From Leuctra nigra (taxonomy: Eukaryota > Arthropoda > Insecta > Plecoptera > Leuctridae), in contig OW203762.1 of assembly GCA_934045905.1 (NCBI GenBank), positions 12,119,647 to 12,183,646 on the forward strand: 64,000 nt of DNA, in the 5' to 3' direction. The notes under the pieces are model-generated. The model was not told the origin of the DNA, searched no databases, and saw only the letters and a list, made by a program, of their open reading frames with translations. Below, in pieces: positions 47,201 through 59,200 of the stretch. Position numbers and translations under genes: made by a program. Position 1 is the stretch's first letter. Each line of letters begins with the position of its first letter.

Positions 47201-50200
47201 TTTATGGATGTATTTTGTTTTCTGTGCGTTACGATATTCCGGTTGGAGATGTTGCGCGTTTGGGTGCTCGCTCATCAACACGTTACACAGAGCGTATTCC
47301 TAGTATATTTCCTAGTATATTTCCATAGCCAACAGATAAGTGATAAGAAACGTTGAGATATGATGATGCCTGTTTCAGTCCCTGTTGGTGACGGTCGTCC
47401 TCTGCTCCATGGCGGCAATGTGACGTCACCGACATCTGTACCTTGGCACGCCGGCATCTGGAAGCCGGTTGGAGCAATATACAGCCACGAGTGCGGGGGA
47501 ACCTTGATCGCTCCTAACCTGGTAGTCACTGGTAAATAGACGTCATGACAGTAATTTCTCCGAAACCAGATTTACACTTGGTACAACTAAAAACGGTATT
47601 CGAGCGAAACAGATTGACTGCTGGTCAGGTTCCTTGACAAATAATCCTTGTTATTACTAGGAAAACGCTCTGTGTTACACGTTGATGAGCGAGCACAAAT
47701 TCATTTTAGAAATCATTAATGAGTAGGTACCTGATTTCAAACTTGGCGGGACTCCACACGTACTCAAACATTCACATACGACGTACATTTCACGTACGTT
47801 GAATCAAAATTCAATCGAATTGGGTGCGTGGCTTGCCAGTGAATATGTGAACACACTGCTATGCATGAAGAAATTTCATCTTATTTGAGGAAGTCCTAAG
47901 TGCAAATGGTATTTTCTTTCGGAATGACTCTCATATCTCCAAGTTACATCGTGGCGTTAGTGCTATCACTTGGACCCCCTCGCTGGGCAGTGCAAGCGAA
48001 TGCACATTTGCCCCTTAAACGCCACAACGTCCCTCGTAGTAGTTTAATGGGGTTTGATGGCGGGTCGAAAGAGAGGTCTTTTTGCGCACAATTCAGTTTT
48101 TATTTTGTTGATCGTATGTGGCGTATCCCCCTCCCATGGGGAGGGGGTTGATTTCTGGGGTTTGATTCTGACCAAAGGGGGCACTGGTCCGAGGAAGTCC
48201 AGCTTTGGTGGTGAGGGGGTTGTCCGGAATGAGAACAGTCCTGGAGGCGGAAGGTTTCGGGCTGGTGGGACCCGAATCAGGGGTAAGACCGTCTCGAGAA
48301 TGATAGCCCGCCCGCGGGGACCGCAAATTGAAGAAAGGGTGGATATGGGTAGATTCTGGCTGCTTTTTTTGGGCCCCACCACTATAGCCTGTCCGGCATG
48401 GGTATAACCTTTTCACATGAGCATATGCTCGCCGGCTTCGCCGCAGGTAATCATTGGCCAACACAAACCCCATTACCGCGCTAAGGCAGCAGTCGTCGAG
48501 GGAAGCGTCCTCGTAACAGAAATTACAGAATACTTGATTTGTTTCAGCGGCCCACTGTTTCTGGGACTACCAGAGAAGAAAAGTTATCCCGGACCTCCAC
48601 ACTTACCAAGTGGCTCTTGGGAAGATCTACAGGGAGTGGCACCTGGACAGTTCCAGTCCATCAGTACAGCGCATGAACATCCAGAGAGTCATCCTGGACA
48701 GCAGGTTTGACGGCTACTACAGACGACACCTCGAGAACGACATTGCCCTGGTCGTGCTGACGAACAACGCCACTCTTACAGACCACGTGCAAGTCGCTGA
48801 CATCGACGCCGGGACTCCTGCTAATGGCAGTGTCGGTGTGGTAAGTGACACGGTTCTTGGTATAGGAGAGAAAAAGGGGTAATTATGCTGTCTTTAAGGA
48901 TTTGTTTTGGTCAGTGTGGTTAGTATACATATTATCTATTTGATCTCTTGGCTACCTCTGGGTAGATATCGACCATAACACTTCATCATAATTTATGCAT
49001 TGTGAAGGCAATTTAAACCTTTATAGGGCAGAATGTCGCTGTTCAAAAAAAAATCTATGGCTTTAATTAGAGTTGGGGAGCATGGGCAAACTTTTGAAAA
49101 TCCAAAATTTAAAAACAAATTTGAGAAAAAGTGTGGTACATTTATTGTACCACTGACCGTTCCTGCATACCGTGTTTATGACAAATTCACTGGTACAGTA
49201 GTACAAAAGTAGGGTTATGTTGTACTTTGCTGTCAAAATAGCATACAAAAATCAGCCTGACATCTTGAGTTCAACTTAAAATAACATCTTTTCCGATTAT
49301 AAATGGGAATACAGTTATTTTAATATTGATTTTGAATATGTAACTGAAAATATAAAACGGTTGTGAAGTACATTTTACATCTCAAAGAATTTATTTTTCC
49401 CAAACCAAGATTCCGAAAATGGGTTATATTTACTAATCAACAGGTTTCACAACACAATTTCTTGCTAAAACAAATGTAATCATCTTATTTTACAGTCAAT
49501 TGTGGCACAAATTCTCTTTCAAATCAAAACTGATAGATTTCTTGAAACACATGTCAAAACATGGAATTGAATGTTTTTCTATAATTTTGCTGGCTTGAAA
49601 ACGACACTGGTACATACGGTGTACCGATGTATCACATAAAGTTAAACCATTATAGATGGCACAAATTGTCTTGTGTGAGGTCAGTATGCTAAAAACCCGG
49701 GTGATTCAAATGAACAAAAAAGTGGACCTTAGTGGTACCAAAGAAATTTGAGTGCAATATTTTTTTTGTGGTGGCACAACAAATGTACCAGTAACCTATA
49801 AAGGGTTAATTCACGTTGAAGGCGGCTGGAAATGTGGAGACGGAAGTGTGACTAGAGGTAAATTGCAATCTATATCATCCTCAAATAATGTCTTTAAAAA
49901 ACGATGCGCTAAGTCCTTTTTAAAGTATTTCTCTGAGGTTTACTTTTCTTATTTCAAGGTACGATTACATTTATGACGTCTACTACATGAATAGGTAGGT
50001 GTTCACCTTTTGATTCATCAAAGATTTAAACAATAATAGCATTTGTTACACTAAAGTTAATGGAAAGTTATTAAAGTTAATGGTATTAAAGTTAATAAAG
50101 TTCATTAAAGTTAATAAAGTTCATTAAAGTTAATGGAAGCTCAAGCATTCTGGATATCTTCCTTGTGCAGCCGCCCGATATTTGGTGGAATACCGAAGTT

Positions 50201-53200
50201 GTTCCAGGCTTCAGCGACCATGACGCAGTGCTTCTCGAACTCACACCATTACATGGAGACGTTGAACCTGTACAGAAGGTGTCATGGCAATACAAAAAGG
50301 TAAGACTGCCTGAAATGAAAAACTTCCTTCGAGAGCGTCTCATCCCTTGGTCTTCATCGTTAAACTCCGTTAACGAAAAGTGGGAGGCTTTTAAAGATAT
50401 TCTCTTTGAAGCGAGGGACACATTTATCCCTGCTAAGAAAGTCAAAGCTAACAGCGATCCAGCAAACTTCAACAATGAAGTAAGAAAATTGAAAAAGTCC
50501 GTCCAAAGAGCGTATAACAAGCGTAAGATGTCGTCAGCACACAAAGCTAAGTTTAAAATGCTCTCAAAACGTCTTATTGAAGTAAAACTCGAGGCCCACT
50601 CGCAGTTTATGGCTAACCTTCTAAAGGAGGAGGGTGACAAGCAGGCATCGGGAAATTGGAAAAGGTTCTATAAACACATTAACTCTAAAAGAAGAAGTGA
50701 CAACACCATCCCGGCCTTAAAGCAAAATGATATTGTCATTACCAAGAACGTAGAAAAAGCTAATGCACTCAATAATTACTATAATACTGTATTCTCACCA
50801 AGAAATGACCAACCACTCCAGCTTGCAGGGCCAACATCTAACCTCCCTACACTGGCTATTGATATCATGTCCATATCCAAGGAAATAAAAGCAATGAAAC
50901 GTGGTATGAGTGCAGGTCCTGACAGCATCACTGGAGACCTATTGAAAGCTTCAATTTCCGAAATTGCTGAATACTTACTTGTAATATTTAAGCAATCAAT
51001 TTGCGAATCAACAATCCCTGAAGACTGGTCTAGAGCCATTGTGATACCTATACATAAAGGTGGATCAAAAAGCTCAGTCGCTAGCTACAGACCAATTAGC
51101 CTGACCTGTTTATGTTGCAAACTCATGGCGAAGCTAATCAACAGGCACATCAGACATCACCTGGAAGCTTCGAACTTCTTCACGCCACTCCAGTACGGAT
51201 TCCGACCTAAATACTCGTGCGAAGCAAGTCTTGCCGGCCTAACCCAAGATCTAGTGAGTGAAGTAGTCTCGAATGGACACCAGATGGATGCTATCCTCAT
51301 CGATCTAGCCAAGGCCTTTGACTCAGTCCCACACGATATTCTCATGGAGAAGATGTGCGTCATAGACTTGGATGTGAACATCATACATTGGATATCTAAC
51401 TTCCTACGCAATAGAACCCAGCGAGTACGAGTGGAGGGAGACCTGTCGGACAGCATCAAGATAACGTCCGGGGTCCCACAGGGCAGCATCCTTGGCCCTT
51501 TGCTATTCCTCATATTCGTTAATGACTTACCTGACACCTTATGTTCGAAGGTCAAAATTTTCGCCGATGACGTAATAGTCTACAAGCCTATACTAAGAGA
51601 TGATGATTGCAACACCTTCCAAGAAGATCTGAACCGCATCGACAATTGGGCTAGGGCAAACCAGATGAAGATAAATGTAAATAAAACTATAAAGATGACC
51701 TTCAACAGAAAACGCAGTGAAATCCAGCATGAATACACCATTGGGACCCAAGTGCTACAAGAACAAAAGGATTCCAAGTACCTTGGAATATGGCTCGCCA
51801 ATAACTTATCTTGGAACAACCACATCAACAGAACTTCTAGTCGAGCAAGCAGTACTCTACACTTCGTCATGAGGAATCTAATAGGTGCTCCTGAAATTGC
51901 TAAGGAGAGAGCATACCTCACGCTTGTTCGACCGCAGTTGGAGTACTGTTCTTCCATTTGGAGTCCTCACACGCAGAGCAACAAGTACAGCTTGGACACT
52001 GTTCAGAGGCGAGCTGCGAGGTACGTCAAAGGTTCCTTCGGGATCTCTCCAGGTCCCACTGAATTATTGTACGAACTCGGATGGGAGTCTTTAGAAGAAC
52101 GCAGGAATCATTCGAGAATCATCGCCATCTACAAGGCTTATCAGAATCAGCCAGCTTGGGCAGACTTAGGCTCTTATCTTCTGGATCCTAACTACATTGG
52201 AAGGAACGACCACATCCACAAGATCAGAAGAATTCAGCCACACTCCAACATCGAGAAGTACTCGCTTGCGGCTGAGGGCATCTGCCTATGGAATGATCTC
52301 CCTGATGATGTCCTGCATCCTATGCCAACTAACAGTAGAGACCTTAGATTCAGATTTAAAAATATTTAGCTTAGTATCACCACAACAGCCCGAACTACAT
52401 TTATCATGTCAATTTCATAATTATATCCTAATTGTGTATGTACAGTAAAGTGTGTTTTCAGTTGTGTGTATTTAATTAAATAAATAAATAAATATATAAA
52501 AAGAACGCATTTAGCTCTTCGTGTTCGAAGGTGCATTGAAGGAAGTCCTGACGACAGCATATACTATGTGCCTAGTGACGTCACTAAACTTCATTCTGTG
52601 AAGTCTGGAGTCCTGTATAACATGGGTAGTCCTATCTTTACCTGACCATGCTAACTGTGACTCTAGACTCCATGGAACGGAGTATCACTCGCTACTATGG
52701 GTGCTTGCAACTCTTGTAATGGATGACGTGGGCGTGGAAAACATAACGTAAGCAATGATGTGTTCTAAAACATGATCTTTTAAATTTAAAAAAATATATT
52801 TTTGCCTTGTGAGTGTGGACTTTTAAATGCTTCTATCGCCAGGTGGCAGGATGGGGCTACGATGAGACTGGAGACCTTAGCCAAAAACTGCGTTCCATCC
52901 AGCTTCCCTATGTAGACCACGACACTTGCTACCAGGCTCTGGGAGCAGACAAGTATGTTTCCATTCTTAGTTGAAAGTAATTGAGCGAGCGTAGCGAGCG
53001 TCACCACGGTACTCTTATGGCACTTTCTCTGTGTGTTTTTTTTTTTTTGTGGTCACACCCCAGGTCAAACCGCTCAAGCAATCAATCTGACATTTTGTAC
53101 ACATACTAACGTACTCTATGCGGTCCCTGGGATCGTTTTTGAACGGTATCCCGTGATTGGTTCAAATTTAAAAAAAATTAACTTTCGATTGGTTTGTTTT

Positions 53201-56200
53201 ATCAATTTGAAATTTTGACAAGTCATTAATACTAACATTTTACCCAATCATACAAAGTTTCAGCCAAATCCTCCCATTGGTTAAAATTTAAAAAAATCTT
53301 TCATATGATTTTTGAAATTTAAACTAGAGCCGTATGACCGATCAACTTAAAACTTTGCATGGTCATTGGGACCAACATTATGGGACCAACCAACATTGTA
53401 TTTTTGACAATTTTCAGACTTATCTGTGTTTAAATCTAAAAGTTATTGACATTTTACTGACATTTTGCGTGTTATCTGTCAAATTTCACGAAAATGTTGA
53501 TCACGGCTACTTCGACTCTTTATAGTTCCAAGGTAGTTAGAGCAGAAACTTTCAAACGTATGAAACTGATATGACCGTTCAACAGATCGTCTAATATTGT
53601 GTAAGTACACACACTTTTATCATATGAGTGGTCCCAGGTATATTTTTTTTAAATATATCCTATGATTTTTGAATTTTAACAAGGAACATTTTTATCATGA
53701 AGGTTCAATCGATCAACTTAAAACTTTGCATGGCTATTGGGACTAATACTTTAGGAATATTTTGAGATTTTTATACCTACAAGCCTGACGAATTTCATGA
53801 ATTATTGGCTTTTAATGATATTTTCGGTTTCGATAGACATATTTTCGGTTCGAGGTGTTGCGCGTGTCCGTGCTCGCTCATCAACGCGTTACACCGAGCG
53901 TTTTCCTAGTAATGTATAACTTTATTGGGGATCGATGATTTCGATAAAAACATTGACCTCAATACAATTCATTACTGTAATATGGGAAGGGATTAGTTCA
54001 AATTGTAAAATTTTCAAAGTATTGTAAATTATTAATGTTGAAATAATTTTTTTGATGTTCGTCATGAAAATACAGTTAATTTTTGCTGTCAATGTTTTAT
54101 CTATGAGCAATATATTTGGATTGCCACTTCCAATGTTAAAGCATAGGACAAAAGTGAAACTTCAACTGTGAATAGGTACTTCAAAATTTAGTTCCGGGAC
54201 CCCTACATATTTTTCGATATTATTGAGGATGATACAATAGACCGATTTAAAAATTATCTAGGGGCTCTGTTTTTCAAAAAAATTCACATGCAGTTTGGTT
54301 TTCCATATATCTATTGGTGTTTTACAACCATGGATAAAAACACCAACAGATATGGAAAACCAAACTGCATGTGAATTTTTTTGAAAAACAGAGCCCCTAG
54401 ATAATTTTTAAATCGGTCTATATGGAACGAGTATTGAAAGTTTCAAAACTTTGTAGTCAAGTGCGAGAAATCATCGAGCTCCCGTAATTATGACTAAGAG
54501 TTATTCTTCTTACGTTTGTAGGTAGTAGCATAGGCATTGTATAGGAAGGCTATACAATGTCTATGGTAGTAGCTACAGTCAGGGAACCTATCTCTGACCC
54601 ATAACATAAACATGTTTTTATATGGAGCAGAGAGAGAAAGAGTTTAACCATCTAATTTCCTTGACTATACCAAACAAAAAGAATGATAAATGAACCATCT
54701 ACCAAGGTGTAGTTACAGAAATAAATAATAACAAATATGGAAAAAAACTATAATGTTAAAAAGAAATTGAAAATTATGGGTTTCTTTAGGATTTTTTTTT
54801 ATATATGGGGTCAATATATTATATTCGTATTTTTGCTAAGGTTACAGCAAAAAATTACTTTACCTCCCCCCACTCTCACTCACCGCCAGGAGGGGGGGGG
54901 GGGGGGGGGGAGGGGGATGGCACATATTTTGAATGTTTTGTACCTACCTGCATTTGAGATAAGTGGCACCTTCTCTTCGCAGTTGAACGTCGACTGTGAA
55001 TATCTCGTTTTATTTTACTTTACTTAATTCTTTTGTTTACACTTTAGGTTCAAGAGGTTGTTAACTTCTGATAAATTCTGCGCTGGATATATTAATCGAG
55101 GGATAAGCGTTTGCCAAGGGGACAGTGGCGGGGGGTTCACTACGCTGGACAAGGTCACGAAGAAACCAACCGTCAGAGGCATCGTAAGCATCGACTTTCG
55201 TCCCAAGGAGTTCCCCAAGGATCGGTGTTACTCTCTCTTCTATACAGCATTTACAAACATCGGGGAGCCGCGTTACATCCAGTGGATCCGGGAACATATC
55301 GCAAGTGGTAAGAAACTGTGGGTACAATGAAACTATTGTCTGATCTTATCAGCTTGGTCAATGGTTAGAAAACAAGGTGAGAAGGATGAGGTGAGGTGAG
55401 AATTGAGCTGAAGTGGCTGAGGTGAGAACTCTCACTCATATTTGAAAAAAAATTATATACTTTTTTATTACATTATTTTTTATATTTATACTTATTCTTT
55501 GTTTGGGCACGATAGTGCTTAATTCGTTATAAAATTAAAATACGTACCTAGCAATATGCAATTACATTTAAAATTAGAAAGCTTTTTTTTTAGTTCATTG
55601 ATATTATGTTACCAACATATTTTGAAGGTTTGGTGATTAATCTACAAAACAACCAATTAAACGGATACCAATATTCCGGGAAGCCATATTCATGAAATTC
55701 TGATTATCTCAGACCGTCATGAACTATGTATTATAATCCGGCTCAACATTGACTGCTTTCACGCAATGAGTATAAAATATGACTCATGAATGTCAATACC
55801 ATCATTTGTGATTAATTCTGACATCTATCTATAGATAATTCAGAATTACCCACTACTGGGCTTTTGCCATCATTTGCCTTTTAGGTTTGCACGTTCCCCC
55901 GAACTGTACGGACAATGCGTTCTTCGCGTGTGGGGAGATCGTGCGGACACGGAACTGCACGGTTTACGCACGTGACTGTTGCAAGAGCTGCACTCTGGCC
56001 GGTCAACTGCAATCAGAAGTTCATAATGTCCAACAACCAGAAGGTACAGCTCTTTTTTGAGTTTAGGGGGCAAAATTATTGGTGATCGAGGGAGCGATTG
56101 ATTAATTGATTATTATTATTGTCTAACGACGCGTCAACGACGAGGTTATATTGCGCACATTAATTTTTCTAGTCCAGTGCCCTACCAACTGAGCTAAGGC

Positions 56201-59200
56201 AGTTCAAATGTAGCGGCTGTATTCCAATATAAGCTGCGTTTCCGAGATTGAAGATAGTGTCAAAAAACCGTGGAAATGTATCCACAATTGAAAACTGACA
56301 AACTGATCTCGCACTCATAACGCAGCTCATATTGGAACACAGCCGCTGCACTTTGGACTGCGTTCTTAGCTCAGCGTGTAGAGCACTGGACTAGACATTC
56401 AGAGGAGCTGGGTTCGAATCGCAGAAGCGGAAAATCTTTTTACTTTGCAGTTGGTATTTATTCACATTTAAATATAAATATAAATATATATTTTTATTTT
56501 TATATCAAAGGTGGGACTACATATTTGGAAATATCATTGACAATTGACTCCTATTAATATCACTCCTCTTCAGTTTTGTTTTGTTTAGCACGGAATGTTT
56601 ATTTTTCTGGGATATAAGATACTCGTCCTCGCTCGAGTTGTATGGCAACTCAACCTGCTGATTAAGAATATTCGCCCCAGCAGGTAGCATAGGACCGGTA
56701 TCCCAATGACCTGGATTCGAATCCCATTTTGGGTGTGCGTTTTTTATTCGCAGCCTCCTTCATGAAAAGGACCCCCCCTCACCCAATCCTTAGGTGAGAG
56801 ATCTACTATAGGTAGATGTGGCATCCTTGTCAACGTGGGTGTGTGTGGTATTTGTTCAGACATCACCTTTAACCGTATTACTTACAGAATTATTGTATAC
56901 ATCCATAAATCATGGCGCATTCTCTAACACAGATTTCTGGTGGTACAACACAACCCAATATTCAATCCATTGAGGGGGTGGTCACCAAATCCAATATTCT
57001 GGGACACAATCATCAAACCTCTCACGAATATTAATGTTGTGCGTTAAGGTTCTGTAACAGTGTTGTCCACATGCCCGGATAACACGACGGCATCGACAGG
57101 ACCCAACTTCAAGGACTGCGGTGTCAACGACCAGAAGAACTGCAACGTCTCACACTTCGGCTGCTGTCCCAATGGAGAAACGACAGGTAATAGTATTTAA
57201 GTATTTATTATACCCAAATTATAAGTTCTTAAAAATCTTTATGGGAAGAATAAGCACATGTCCTGTAAACAGTAATAGAATGTGCTAGAATTTAATTTTG
57301 CCCGTACAAACCTTACATTTTTGTAACCAATGTATCCGGAATAGGATCAATATCTTAAGCCATTTACCTAATCGATCTGATGTTGACGGTCGATTATGCC
57401 CGCACAGCGTTGGGCCTCAACTTCGCCGGCTGCAGTTTGCCCTGTGAGACCGAAACCTATGGATGTTGCGACGACGGAGTATCGCCAGCACAAGGACCAA
57501 GCAATGAGGGTTGCTGTCTCAACTCCTCTCACGGCTGTTGTCCCGATAACATTCGAGCCGCTGTTGGACCCAATCTAGAGGGTAAATTTTTTTTTAAACT
57601 GTCCCTTTAATGTTATTTATAGTTAACAGTTATTGAGCGAACGTAGCGAGCGTCACCACAGTACTATTAAGGGGAGGTATGCACGAAGAATTATTTTTTT
57701 TATTATTTTTTTTTATTTTATATTATTTTTCTTTGATATTTTTTCTATATGAATAATACAACTTAAATGCAAAATCATTGTTATATACTCTCTAAAAAAA
57801 TATTTTGAAATTGTCTGCCCAGCTCTCTTCATGAATCTTATCATGTAAAATTATTATTGTGGAATTTCAATGGTGCGTATCTCAGAACGATACATTTTTA
57901 GCTTTGGGACAAGATATTTTCTAAACTATTATAGCTAGAGTATTGAAATTTTGTGTGTTAATACATGATAGCATAAACAGCAAGATAGACTAGAATGAAC
58001 TTTCTGGGTGCTATATTTTGTCTTTAATAAAAAAAAATAGGGTAAAAAAATTTGACAAAAAATATATGATTACTAATACATTCATATTTTTTTTTAAAAA
58101 AAAGTGTCATGTTTGAATCTAGTCTATTTTAATATTTATATCTGTTGCTATATCATATGAAAATTTCAAATCTCTACCTCAAACCGTTTCCAAGAAAAAT
58201 TGTCCCAAAATTGTCTAATTTAACATGGCAAATCCTTCGTGCATACCTCCCCTTAAGGCACTTTATTTTTGGTTTCATTTTGTTTTTTTGTCAAACCGCA
58301 CAACCAATCGATCTGAAATTTTGCTTGCATACTAACGTTATCTATGCGGTCTCTGGGATCGTTTTTGAAGGGATCTTGTGATTGGTTCAAATTTTAGCTT
58401 ACCTATAAATAACCTTCTATTCATACTTAATTAATGTTTCAAGAGTTTAAATAAATATATTAATGTTATGTTCTTAATTTTCTTAAAATGAATTAATCCA
58501 AAATAAAATACATTTTAAATAGTATCACTATTCCTTATACAATAATCCAGTTTCATAATTTTGATCACCGAACTTGAAGAAATTCACGGCCTCCTAGAAT
58601 TTATATAATAAACCACTTGTGGTATTTTATGACTACTTGTTCAAAGCACAATGCTACAGCTGAGGATTTGGCTGAAACTTTGTAAAATTTGATAAGAGTT
58701 GGTCTGACCTTGCAAAGATTTCAATTTGATAAATTAGATTTTTTATGATTTTTTTCCATTAGGCAATGGATTTCTAAATATTTGGAAAACATTACTTGGG
58801 TGATAAATTTCAGCACGATCGGAGAACAGGTGCGTCCTGAACCGGTAGAGAAAAAAGTCCTTGCCAAAAGAGCGAAATGAAAATGTTTTATGAAGTGATT
58901 TTCGCTTGTTTCTAAGTAGCTACGTTTTTTTCTGACGACATTTAAGCACTCAGGTCACTTCTTTACAAATGAGTTGTTTTGGAAGGTTGTGGCTGCCAGT
59001 ATTCTCGGTTTGGCTGCTGCCCGGACAACTCTACGGCTGCTCGCGGACGCAACAACGAGGGATGTGAGTGTCAACACACTCCACACGGCTGCTGTCCAAA
59101 CAGATTCAACTCTTCGGCCGGACCCGACTTCCAGGGGTGTCCGTGCCACACATACCAGTTCGGATGTTGTCCTGACGGGGAGAGCATTCCACAGGGACCA

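Larger units (their letters stand above)
47379..55307 (+). other. Serine protease (S1) catalytic domain segment, four exons
   Basis: Exons 47379-47531, 48548-48840, 52843-52952 and 55048-55307. The triad is intact, as are the structural VAGWGYDETG and DKFCAGYI segments. The introns between them hold repeat family G, the CR1/Jockey LINE, an H1 repeat and the 185-base hairpin. The intron 54890-54915 region is a long G run and a possible assembly weak point. Confidence 0.88.

Noticed and set aside
56356..56435. tRNA gene
   Set aside because: D and anticodon arms fold, but the T stem has a mismatch and no acceptor stem closes. The inverted partner nearby indicates SINE origin.
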